From NCBI GenBank assembly GCA_964017145.1, contig OZ024846.1, positions 806,001-870,000 of the forward strand: 64,000 bases of DNA, in the 5' to 3' direction. The notes beneath the pieces are model-generated. The model was not told the DNA's origin. It did no database searches and saw only the letters and a list, made by a program, of their open reading frames with translations. Shown in pieces: positions 35,580 to 46,339 of the stretch; position 1 is the first letter of the stretch; every line of letters starts with the position of its first letter. The translations under genes and the position numbers were made by a program. The DNA is from Agrocybe praecox (Eukaryota > Basidiomycota > Agaricomycetes > Agaricales > Agrocybaceae).

Positions 35580-38500
35580 ATGCCTAACCTATTAGCTATA
35601 CCTTTTAAAAAGACGTACAATATTGATATTAAAGAAGCAACGCGCCAATACATTTTTGCGCAAGAAGGCGCACACCCAGACGAATTTAAGGAAGATATCA
35701 AGACATGGCAGAATCTTCGAAGGGACGCCGTCGATAACGTCGTGCATGATAACCGTGTTGAACCAGTTTTATTGTGAGTCACCCGCATATCAAGGCATTA
35801 TCCTCTAAATTACCTTGTAATTGCAGATACCACGCACAACTCACATCTATTCTGACCAAATTACCCACCGATGTGAGATTCTCGCCTTCCACGAAATGAG
35901 TTGGGAAAACTGAATCATTATCAGATGCAGCTAGAGATTGCATATGCACCAGCATTCACATCCTCAGCGGTCCCCATAACCTTGCGCAATCTTGTCTTTG
36001 AGCGTGCATCAGTTCTTTTCAATCTTGCTGCACTCTACTCGCAGCTGGGTAGCGCCCAAGACCGAACGACAATTGAGGGCATCAAACGTGCTGCATCGTA
36101 TTATCAAGTAAGTGCAGATTTAACTCCCTTGTGCTTGTTGCTGCTACTGACACGCGAAGCACGCTGCTGGGACACTTTCATACCTGGAGGGTTCTGTGCT
36201 ACCTAAGCTTGTATTCTCTCCTGACGAGGAGCAAATCCCCTATGACTTATCGAAGGAGTTCATCAAGGGCTTGCAGTGGCTCATGTTGGCTCAAGCGCAG
36301 GAATGCTCTTGGCAAGTGGCAAAACTGAGTACGATTTTTTTTGTCCAATTCATCGTCATTGTCCTCTAAGATCATCTAGATCAGTCGAGGAACTCCAATA
36401 TAGCAAAGATAGCGGCAGCTGTACGATGATCGATGCTCCACTTCAGCTCTTATATTAATGGGATTATCTTAGGCTGCATCTATGTACCACGCGTCGAGCG
36501 TCGCATTTCGCGAATCGTCAACGTCGAAAAGTACATTGCCCTCGGTACAATTTATCCGAATTGCCAGTCACACGAGAATTGTTAACGGGGCGATCTAAAC
36601 AGGACTGGCTGTCGCATGTAGAGGCGAAAGAACACCATTTCTGGGCGGTAGCCGAATATCGTGAAAGTATAGTCGAATACGAGGCTAGTAGGTTCGAATT
36701 TTCTTTTGACTCGGGCTAACAAGACGACTCAGATGATTTCTTAGATATGGTGTCGAGCTCGGACGTCTAGCAAAAGCTCAAAACGAAGCCAAAAAGGCCT
36801 ACGATATCGCCCGGCGTGGGAAGGTCACCTCGACTGTTGTCCAGGATGCACAGGTCCGTTCAAAGTCCACAGCGGTGTAAAACCGTTCTCTGATATAGAT
36901 TTGCTGTGCAGTCCCTCTTAGAAACAGTGAAAAGCAGTGAAGCCCGTGCACAGAGGGATAATGATCTCATCTACCATCAAGATGTGCCTGCCCCTTCAGC
37001 CCTCTCTGCAATTCAAGAAGTGAAGATTGTTTCGTCACTCGTACCGAAAGGCCTGGCAAACCCAGTCAGTGTGATTGGGGATCGACATCAGCTGTTCAGC
37101 CAATTGGCATCGTGGGGTACCAGAGAAGCCATCAGTACGTTTGCAACCGCATCATTCGAATGTCTTGTCTCAGTTTCTGTGTGCAGATATATACAATGAT
37201 AGAAAACAGAACCTAATTAAGGAGAGAATTTTTGATTGTTCACAAGAGTTGCAAGACCAAGCAGACGAGTAGGTTTTTTTTAGAACGAAGCCCTTTAAAA
37301 AATTTCTGAACATATTATACAGGGCGCTGCGTAAATTAAATTTGCCGTCCTCTTTAGAAGCGTTGGAACGACCAATTGGTCTTCCACCAAGCCTTTTGAG
37401 GAAGGCTGAAGAAGTCCGCTTAGAAGATGGACCAGCTAAAATCCAGGCGTCTATTGAAGATGTAGAGAGGCTGGCCCACCAAGATTTAGCATTGCTTGAA
37501 GAGGTGCGCGAATTAGTTGTCGAAGGCGAAAATATTTCCTTACAGTGCCTATATGTATGCATACAGGCGCTTGATATATTAGATAGCGAAGCGTCAGAAG
37601 ATGAAGCGGCCAGGAAGCAAGCGTCACTCACTCGATTGAGATCGCACGAGGCCAACATTGAGCTGATCGAGAAGGCAAATAGATATAGAGATATTTTATC
37701 CCAGGCGTCTGAAAGCGACGAGTCTGTCCGGCAAAAATGGTATGAAGGGGAGGAGAGCATTACTGCATTAACATGGGATGAGGTAATTTCCTTCCAGTCA
37801 ACTTAGAATTCATTTTATTAAATAAACAATAGGAAGTCCTCGAAGCCGCTGTTCCATCTACCACGGTAAACACGACAACACAGGTCACTCCTCAAGGAAA
37901 GGAGACAAGAATGCATGCTCAAGCGCTACGGGTGAAGCTTGAAGAGCTTGATACTCTTCATCGAGATAGAGATCAATTGGTTCACCGCTCCCAGTCCATT
38001 GCGGCCAATGATGACATTCAACCCCGTATAATGAAGGCGTCTTCAGGGTTTGAACGACTCGCGGAAGTCACACCCGCCATGTTTGAAGATGTTTCAGACG
38101 AGGAGTTGGCAAAATACGATAAATTCCTTTCGGAAATGGGTGAGATCCAACGGAAGCAGCAGGGAGTTATCAGCCAAATCCAGGTATTTATGATCTTTTA
38201 TTTCCAAATATACTTCTGACGTTCAGATTTACATTTGCAGAATCTAAATAAACAATTTTTAGACTCGAGAAAGGATGACCCTACCATTAAAGAAAGAGAA
38301 GAAGCGTTGCAATTCCTTGACCTGGCATACTTCAAGTATAGGGAAATTACACGCAACTTAGATGAAGGATTCCAGGCATGTCATCTTTTTCATCTTGAAT
38401 TAAACATTAATTGAATGAGATATCCAAGTTCTATAATGATCTCGCAGGAATCCTGGTGCAATTCAAGGAAGTCTGCAAAACCTGGAGTCTTCATAGAAAT

Positions 38501-38847
38501 CAAGAGTTACAGTAAGTGTTTTAATTTCTTGCCCATCATTACCAACCTCGAATTCTCACTGGTTTGCTAGTCCTGTGGCGCGTTCAATGCAGTCCATGTC
38601 TCTCAGGGAAAAGGACAAAAACAACGAAAGGAAGAAAGGACAAGACAAAGAGCCGGAGCCTTCCGATGTGTCACAAGACAAGGTTCCTCCTCCGTCACTT
38701 CCGAAGAAAGTTCCACAACCTCGGCCCTCCATTCCTTCTCGTAAGCCTTTGCCCGGGAAGTCAGCTCTGGGACTTCCCGCCATCAACTCTAGTGAATGGG
38801 AATTTGAGGAACTCGTGTTACCGCCTGGACCTAAAGACGGGGAGTAA
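35580..38847 (+). CDS. rim20: BRO1-domain ALIX-like protein, PalA/Rim20 type
   Basis: ESCRT-associated scaffold. PalA/Rim20 binds ESCRT-III through its BRO1 domain and the PacC/Rim101 factor through YPXL motifs in ambient-pH signalling. Sixteen exons: 35580-35773, 35827-35872, 35925-36107, 36160-36328, 36380-36420, 36473-36544, 36603-36691, 36745-36853, 36912-37134, 37187-37268, 37323-37503, 37567-37782, 37833-38183, 38241-38375, 38429-38511, 38571-38847. Total 816 aa. The BRO1 domain (about 1-375) opens MPNLLAIPFKKTY and closes with ASWGTREAIN. The coiled V domain (about 380-730) follows, ending FYNDLAGILVQFKE. A short Pro-rich tail comes last. The intron at 38376 begins GC. The Rim20 rather than Bro1/Vps31 assignment rests on the lengths of the V domain and of the short Pro-rich tail, and is moderate. 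Confidence 0.9.
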
Positions 38848-39142
38848 TGCGTTTAATTATCTGTAGCTTGTTATAAATTTTGTATATCTGTACTACCTTT
38901 ATATTATATCATAGTGAGAATAGATCTAGAACAGCTTCTAATTTCAGGAACGAATAACCTCGAATAACTCACATGTGTATTGCCGGGGTTGGTGCCCAAT
39001 GCGCACACACAGCCATGATTAGCACCGCCATGCTAAATTTGCTCCTACTTACTGACTAGCCTGTACGCATATATAAGAGTACTTGGTTGACCTGGTCTAT
39101 ACGTGACTTTCCTCCAGAGATTGACCCGTTTATCTATTTACA

Positions 39143-40065
39143 ATGGCACCACGGCGTAGAAGTGTGGATTCCAGCTCGTCATCCTCAAGTTCTTCCTCCG
39201 ATTCGAACTCGGGGTACAAGAAATACAAAGATAAGAAATCAAAAAAGGACAAGAAAGACAAGAAAAAAGAAAAACTTGGTAATGATTATGGGCATCAATA
39301 CCCCGGCGCGAGCTCTCACGGCGCTGGAAACACCATAACTTCTCAACATACACCCACTGCTTTACCTCATCTTCCACCAAAGAGCATGTCTTTTCCCGAA
39401 GCCGAGCACCAATTTCACAACGATGGCAACAGCTCATTCCCCGCTCCCTATGCACAAGCTGCACCTCCACCTTCAGGGTACAGGATCCCTTTGACCACTG
39501 ATGTGGCGTTTCCTGAGGTACACGTAACTGGAATCCCACCTTTCTACGACGCGGATGGAACATCGCCTGTCTTCGTAGGATCAGCTTTAATGGAGAGATC
39601 AGTTCATCCATGTAAAATCGGACCCCATCTTCGACCATTCGTTGCTGTACCTTATGGAGGCGGAGAACATGGCCATCATGGGCGCTATGATCTTCTACCT
39701 TTCAGACCGGAACAAATGGAGTGGGTACACACCTCCCATGGCAGGATCCCTGAAGGAAGACGTCCAGTTGAAGGTGGATACGAGGAAGGTGGTGAGAAAC
39801 TTTATCATGCTGTGGCCAACCTCAACGGTGTCAGGGTTCCCGGAAAGACTGGGGAGCACTTGTACGTTTATTTATTAGATTTGTTATCTTATCTGTCGTT
39901 TTTCAATTAACGTGGGTCACTAATGTTTAATCTAGGAACGGAGCTAGAGTCGCGTTTGGGGGAGCCGAACATTCTGTGGATGATAATTACGAGATTTTGT
40001 ACGTTTATTCCTTGTTTTTCATTCTATTCAATTAAATTAAATTTGCTCGCAGATGCTGGAGGTAA
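39143..40065 (+). CDS. DM9-repeat protein with Ser/Lys-rich N-terminus
   Basis: Exons 39143-39861, 39936-39998 and 40053-40065 give 264 aa. The N-terminus has a run of Ser/Asp and then Lys/Asp-rich charge clusters (YKKYKDKKSKKDKK), disordered and nuclear-signal-like. A Pro-rich linker follows. The C-terminal half holds a DM9-type module: FVGSALMERSVHPCKIGPHL, then MEWVHTSHGRIPEGRRPVEG and the repeat-ending LYHAVANLNGVRVPGKTGEH, finishing NYEILCWR. DM9 domains (as in natterin-like and DUF3421 proteins) bind mannose in some invertebrates. Fungal roles are not established. The last exon encodes only four residues, and its stop follows at once. Confidence 0.85.
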
Positions 40066-41177
40066 AGGTATATCTATGAACCTGAATTTTGATTGTAAAG
40101 TATGCCCTCTAGGGGTATCAATAGGATATAAAACAGCGTGCTGGTCTCGTCTGTTCATTTTGGGTACACCAAGTTCCTCACTCCATACAATTTTCTCTCA
40201 TTACGCGGGAGGCCTCGAGATCTTTGCCCGTCCAGACTTTCAGATTGCTGGTTGCACCGGCACTGCCAGGCTTGGAAGCCAAAAAAAACACAGCTAAATT
40301 TCTATCGTGTGCTTGTAAAATACGAAGCCCTGATCTACGTGCGATTGTCGCAATCATTCAAATATATATCAAGTGGGGAGTCCTGGAGGAATTACAAGAT
40401 GGAGAACAGTTGTTTGATCTCCCTCCCTTGAATTTATTTTTGGTGAGCGTCACTGGTTTGCCAAGAGATTCCTTTTTGACACGAGACACATGGCACTTCT
40501 CCCTTCAGCTTCAACCATTGACAAGTTACCCCGTCAAAACAACGCAGACTTACCGACCACGGCCATAACAAAGGAGCTCGCATGGTTGGATTTGCTTGTA
40601 TTGAGATATTGAGGTCTTGGCAGGTATATATCAATTTTGAATGCTCAAACACGTTCGTCACTTGTTTCTATCCAGTTCACAATCCCAATTCACTAATTCA
40701 CCAGTGTCAACTGCGCGTTCAATATAACCTTCAAAGAGGATGCCTTAGGATGCCTTCCTTCCTTTCTGAATGTCATATCTATGCCATGGTGCGGATATGC
40801 GTTACGGACAATCAAGAGTCAGATTTATGTTATTTGATGCACCCTCCGCGTCCCAACTGAAGACCTAATTCTGCTCATCAAACTGTCTTTTCGTATGCTC
40901 GGGATTAATTCTGGAACAAACGTGTTCGCGCCTTCATGATTGTTTAGGCTTTTGTACGGCTTCGCCGTATTCATATATCAAACTTCAAACGATCAACCCC
41001 TATCGAATATCCGGTGGTTGATGTCGTTGGCATTCAAAGTGGATATTACGACAATGATATCAAGCTGTACCTCGATTCTTGGGCTCAGAACGTGTGCTAG
41101 TGACATGCGATGGTCATGAGGGCTCGTCCAATGTCAAGTATAAAAGTGGTCTCCCTAGAATCGGTCTGCTAGTCAAC
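40066..41177. other. Intergenic with an unassigned open stretch
   Basis: A 114-codon open stretch at 40224-40568 (+) has no recognisable motif, and its neighbours contain stops. It may be a remnant. The region 41000-41177 lies just upstream of the phosphatase ATG and probably contains its promoter. Confidence 0.4.
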
Positions 41178-43824
41178 ATGGCGCTCCGCACTTCTGCTTT
41201 CTTGGTAACCTTCGCAGGGCTTAGTCTAGTCTCTGCTCAAACTTTCCAACGACTAGGCACATGTCCCACGCTAGGATGCATCTTTCCTCCCGACCAAACG
41301 GATTTCCTCGCTGGACAGCTTTTCGACATCCGTCTCGAGGTTCATGCACCAATCAATGGTACGGAAGCCAGCAACAGCGGAGTTCCAGACGAAGCATTTT
41401 CGTTCTGCATACAAAGTGGGAAGGGCTCATGTCAAGACGTGACCAAGTACTTCAAAATCAAAGACTCGACGTTAGAAAAGTGGACATTCTCGTAAGCTTG
41501 CTTCACATTATTAGCGTCTACATTCAGATTAAGACGTTGTCGTTTTCAGATATTTTGAGGACCTTTTCGCAAAAGATGAAGGGAAGTCAACCGTAGTTAA
41601 TGTGGCCTCCAAGGCTTATCGAGCTGTAAGTATTCTTTATCTACTTCTCTCCCTTTCACTGATGATAAATATGCAAACTAGCTTTCCTTGTCCAAGGTAT
41701 ATATATGTCCTACCACGTCACAACAAACCAAAGATTGTAACAAACATTTACCAGCCCGGAACGTACAAGGCAAAGCTCACATACAATGGCGGCAGCACGA
41801 CTGTTGCTACGTGGGTTGTTCGAGAGCCTGCGACAAGACGAAAGGCTAAGAACGTTTTGCTCTTCATTGGCGATGGTAAGGTTTTATCCTCCTCCACCCG
41901 CTCGATCAATCATTGAATTTTCAACATAATTTCAGGAATGACACAGGCTATGATTACTGCCGCACGTTTGATAGCTCACAAATCCGTGAATGGTAAATAC
42001 CAGAGCTTGATGCAGATGGACCAGATGGACAACCTTGGACAGTAAGTCGTCTTTATTAACAGACTGAAAAATCATAGCTGATTATCGTTATTTCTGTAGT
42101 CAGATGACGCACTCCATTGACTCCTTCATCACGGATTCAGCGAATTCCGCGACTGCGTTATATACTGGAAAGAAATCATCGGTCAACGCCCTAAATGTCT
42201 TTGCAGACAGTGTGAGAACTCTATTTTCGATCGTCATTTATTATATTCATTCTCCATCTTCCAGTCTGCCAACTCCTTCAATGATCCAAAGGTTGAAACA
42301 ATCGCCGAACTTTTCCGCAGACGCATTGGCGGCCCACTTGGAATAGTCTCAACGGCGTTTATTGCAGATGCAACACCAGGTATTTTGATCATCCCTTTCT
42401 TCATCTTAGCGTCTTCTGATATTCTTTGGTCCTAAAGCGGCTCTTTGTGCCCACACCCGGGATCGTAAGACCACTTCATCAATCTTATTTTCCAATCCTC
42501 TAAACTTGCGACAGGGAATCAGTACGCTTCTGTTGTAACGGAATACCTCCACAGTGCAATGGCAGTGAATTCCAGCTTCGCTTGGCCTACGAGTTGCCAG
42601 GGACCCGATGTCATCTTCGGGCATGTCATTTTCTTTCATCATACGCATCGCAATTCTCAATATTTTCTTATAATATCAGAGGGGGAGCCGAACAATTTAT
42701 CGCTGGAACAGGATCGCCTAATGGTACTGATTACTACAAGGCTTTCCAGGCCGAAGGATACAACGTCGTATATAACAACGCTCAACTGCAAGCTGCTGGA
42801 AATAAGGCAAAGACTCTTGGTATCTTCTCAGGTACGTAACCCAGTTTAAGCCTTGATTAACTTTCTGACTTTTTGTACATTGCAGTTAGCAATATGTAAG
42901 TTCCACTATAATGTGGTTTGCGTGTATTCAAACCTCATCCGTTCCTACCTCTAGGGCGAAGTGGATTGATCGTAATGTACGCTACATCCTTGTTCCTTCG
43001 AAAACGAGGTGACTCACCTTCCCCTTAGGTCTTGAAGCAGAACCTTAATGGTCAGAAGAACAGCCCGACTGGTGACGGTAGCGACGCTACTGATCAACCT
43101 GGACTAAAGGAAATGACCGTCAAAGCTATCGACATTCTTCAAACCAGGTCCAAGAAGAACCAAGGTTGGTTCATGATGTCCGAAGCTGCCAGCATTGATA
43201 AGGTTTAGTTTCTCCTTCCGAAAATGCATCAAAATCGCTGACTATATGCGTCCGATATTTTATATATAGATGATGCACGTCCTTGACTATGATCGCGCAT
43301 TGGGTGAATTACTTGAACTTGATGATACCATTCGCGCTTCTATCGCTCGTGAGTCGACTCGAATCCTTTCTATGCTGTGATAATGTGTATCAAAAACCAC
43401 GAAGACCTCAAAAAAATCGGAGAATACGAAAATACTCTTATCGTTGTCACTGCGGATCACGGACATGGATTTGTATGTCACGGAGCTCCTAGTTACAATC
43501 TACTCACACTGGTATCGATTAGGATGTATTCGGAGGAGCCGACACCAAATATCTTGTTGCTCAGACCACAGACAGAGCGAAGCGAAGCGCAGTCGGGGTC
43601 TATACTAACTCTGGACTGAGTGGGTATACGGTAGCGGAGGGTTCTCTTCCCAATAACAACACTGTTATCTTTGGCACTGAAGGTCCTAACTTCCCTGTTC
43701 AATGGAACCCCCGATACACCTATGCTGCTGGCTTTGGTGCCAATCCTGATCAGTAAGCGCTATGCAATGCACCGTTTGATGTTCTTTGTCCACTAATCAT
43801 CTCACGGTCCAGTCGCGAATCATA

Positions 43825-43860
43825 AGATAGGGAGCGTCAGGTACCAGCACCCTTATGTAA
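43825..43860 (+). repeat. Left terminal inverted repeat
   Basis: 36 bp; matches the reverse complement of 44708-44743 except for T versus C at position 32. Confidence 0.92.
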
Positions 43861-44206
43861 GCAGGAAATCATCGTCAGTTGCAGCCTTTATTGCCACAAC
43901 CACAACCCAATTATAACATTTTCGGCACCATAGAAAGGTGCAGAATAGGATAGGAAAAATTTCTATGAAATTTATTTTGGAAGAAAAAGAATACATGTCC
44001 CAAAATTACCCTTTAAATATTTTATAAACAAAAACATCCAGAATGCTTCAAAACGTCCAGAAAAAAAGGAGAGAAAAAAAATTAAAATTTTGACCCAAGG
44101 ATTTTGCCGCTTATATAAACAGTGCACGTGACCATATGAGGGGCAATTAGCAGTCGCAAATGGTGCCCAAAACTGCAAAAATATATACACCAGACACATC
44201 AGAAAC

Positions 44207-44611
44207 ATGGCACGACCTTCCAAGAACACGACATCACGCTTGAAGAACCTTAAGGGAGCTTCTGGACACCAAAAGGCCACAGTTGAGGACATTACCGACT
44301 CCGAGGATGAAACCTGTGTTCCATCAGCACAGAATGGCCCCTCAGATGTACTGGAGGAGGGGTTTTTCTTTTTGGACGAAGAACCATACAGCGATGAAGA
44401 TTTAGACTTCATAGATGAGGAGATGGATGATGATAAGTTGAAAGAATTGGAAACAGAGGAGCAGATTTACCGGTTCAACGCCATACTTGCAGAAGCACAG
44501 GCAGTCGCAATTCAGGCTGCAAAGGAGGCAGCTGAATCAAAACCTAAACGGAAGCGGCACTATACAGGAAACTCTGCACGTACAGTTCGACATTTGATAA
44601 ACAAGTTGTAG
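44207..44611 (+). CDS. Transposon-encoded acidic/basic protein (134 aa)
   Basis: The only sizeable ORF in the element. It begins MARPSKNTTSRLKNLKGASG and runs into an acidic region (DEEPYSDEDLDFIDEEMDDD). A helical Ala/Glu stretch and a basic end (KPKRKRHYTGNSARTVRHL) follow. I recall a similar RYTGNSART-like motif near the N-terminal part of DDE-type transposases common in mushroom genomes. If so, this is a transposase N-terminus (nuclear signal and DNA-binding part) without its catalytic domain. That link is from memory and unverified. The reading frame has no internal stop despite the missing catalytic domain. Confidence 0.6.
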   Translation: MARPSKNTTSRLKNLKGASGHQKATVEDITDSEDETCVPSAQNGPSDVLEEGFFFLDEEPYSDEDLDFIDEEMDDDKLKELETEEQIYRFNAILAEAQAVAIQAAKEAAESKPKRKRHYTGNSARTVRHLINKL

Positions 44612-44707
44612 GATAGAATGTAGTGCGAAATCAACAAAATTGGCGGGGAGTAACTTTCGGATTTTCGACAGCCCACATTTTGCCACTCTTGGCGCTTACT
44701 AATCACA

Positions 44708-44743
44708 TTACGTAAGGGTGCTGGTACCTGACGCTCCCTATCT
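44708..44743 (-). repeat. Right terminal inverted repeat
   Basis: 36 bp; inverted partner of 43825-43860, followed directly by the second TA. Confidence 0.92.
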
Positions 44744-45176
44744 TATACCCTTCAGCAAAACGGACCACGTGTCCCTGCGGTCTCTTCTCCAGATGGTGTT
44801 GTTGTAAACCCTTCCGATAAACCTGATGGTATGTGATACTCCCGAGTTGTGAATCATGGCTTATACAAGTATGCTATAGGGTTCAATGTCAGTGGCACCA
44901 TTGGCACAGATCAGAGCCAGGGCGTTCATTCTCTTCAAGGTATAGCAGCAGTGGAATATGATATTCTTAGATAGGCCCTAACGTTTTGTGCTTTCTTTAG
45001 ACGTCTCAGTGTTTGCCAATGGTCCTGGATCTGAAGTGTTCCGTGGAGTTTGTGAGTAGTCTCTTTGATTGTTCTTACCAGGAGTGAGACTAATTTTTTT
45101 CATCGTTGTTATAGACAATAGCATAGATATATTCTTCAAAATTGCTGATGCTCTTGCCCTCGGGAAGACCAATTGA

Positions 45177-46339
45177 ACGCATGCAGTAGCCCACACAAGT
45201 ATATACATCAGTAGATGATAAGTAATTACATGGTAGCACCCCTCGACCCGACAACCTATACCCGTCTTCATTCATGAAGTGGAAATTAGCAATTGGGCAA
45301 CATATATTCGTTGAGGGCTTCAAGGCCTGTGTAACAGCACCTTTCGCTTTGCAATGCGGCAGTCGGCTGAACTTGTGAACTTGTGCAAACACTTAAAAAT
45401 GGAACTAACTAGTACTGTACTATGTACTTCACCCATGTACATAAAGCATCTTGCGCACAGAGAAATACAGCAACGCATGACTCAGGAATAGGACTTAATC
45501 TACAAGCTATGTCGTACCTAGAAAAGCTTGAATTAATTCCGATTAAATCGTTGCATTGCAAACTTCCTTGAGTGTAATTTTGGATTCAGGATTGACAGGG
45601 CCGTCGCAGTGTTAAAATGACAGTCGACGCATCTAGGTCCAAAGAGGTATTTTTAAACATATCTCGTCGGTCCCAAGTAAGCTCCCAATTGTTTTACGAC
45701 GACAACGAGTCTTGGGAGCAATACCCTTATATGGCCCTGATTCCTAATTGGGTATAGGTATTTCCCTTTCAGGAAGATGAACCTGGACACATTTTTTATG
45801 CGAATTTCTCGAGAAACTTGGAAATATTTGCATCGTTAAGAGCACATTACGAGACTTCAAAATATTAAGCAAAACTTTGGAATAACAAATAATAGAAATG
45901 GGTGGTGGGCTCAAGTACGAGTACCTTATTGTGAAATGCAACCATCTAGTAGACCACTAGATAGGCAACTCTGGATATTTCGATATAGGATTACTGTAGA
46001 TATCTGCCATTTGTCCCATGTGAAATATGGCAAGACAATGCGAAAACATCGGTTCTTATGTGGGAGTCATGTTGTCAAGACATAAACAAAGCGCGTCGCG
46101 TCGCGTGGGAACTTTACCACAATGCGATATTCTGGGAACAATGCACGTGTCAAACTGGCAGATAAATAAACCAAAATACAGAAACGCGGTGTGGCCTTGA
46201 TCTTGTTTTGGCTTCCTTGACTTTTGAACTTCACCACGCACGCGAATCATCATTCTCAACGATTATCTCTTCATATCTAATCACTCTGGAACTATAGTCT
46301 GCTGACAATTATTTGCCAGCTACTGCTCGGATCTGATAC
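45177..46339. other. Intergenic, no supported gene
   Basis: Between the phosphatase stop and the SUN gene start. ORFs stay below 100 codons, without motifs. Confidence 0.5.

Larger units (their letters stand above)
43825..44743 (+). mobile_element. Non-autonomous TIR DNA transposon with TA target duplication
   Basis: The element is bounded by 36-bp inverted repeats (43825-43860 and 44708-44743) that differ at one position and begin AGATAGGGAGCGTC. TA flanks it on both sides (43823-43824 and 44744-44745). Removing the element and one TA restores a continuous codon frame of the host phosphatase gene, which fixes the boundaries independently. TA duplication is typical of the Tc1/mariner superfamily, although only the TIRs and TSD support that placement. 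At 919 bp with a 134-codon ORF it is too short for a DDE transposase, so it is probably mobilised in trans. Confidence 0.9.
41178..45176 (+). pseudogene. Secreted alkaline phosphatase gene interrupted by a DNA transposon
   Basis: Metal-dependent phosphomonoesterase. Exons: 41178-41491, 41550-41625, 41682-41696, 41755-41875, 41936-42041, 42100-42211, 42265-42379, 42438-42464, 42515-42620, 42680-42831, 42886-42895, 42955-42976, 43029-43202, 43270-43348, 43405-43472, 43523-43752, 43813-43824 plus 44746-44828, 44880-44939, 45001-45051, 45115-45176. Together they form an unbroken 664-codon frame when the element is left out. Signal peptide MALRTSAFLVTFAGLSLVSA. Catalytic marks: LLFIGDGMTQ (metal ligand Asp), ITDSANSATALYTGKK (nucleophile Ser about 224), MSEAASIDK and VVTADHGHGF (metal ligands). 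The 919-bp insertion splits the Tyr codon at about residue 580. The catalytic residues precede it, so a truncated product is conceivable. The intron at 42621 begins GC. No mutation other than the insertion was seen. Confidence 0.88.

Noticed and set aside
36691..36744. tRNA T-loop-like GGTTCGAAT
   Set aside because: Lies in a BRO1 intron and has no cloverleaf around it.
37170..37760. 196-codon minus-strand ORF
   Set aside because: Antisense to exons 10-12 of the BRO1 gene; Ser/Leu-rich shadow.
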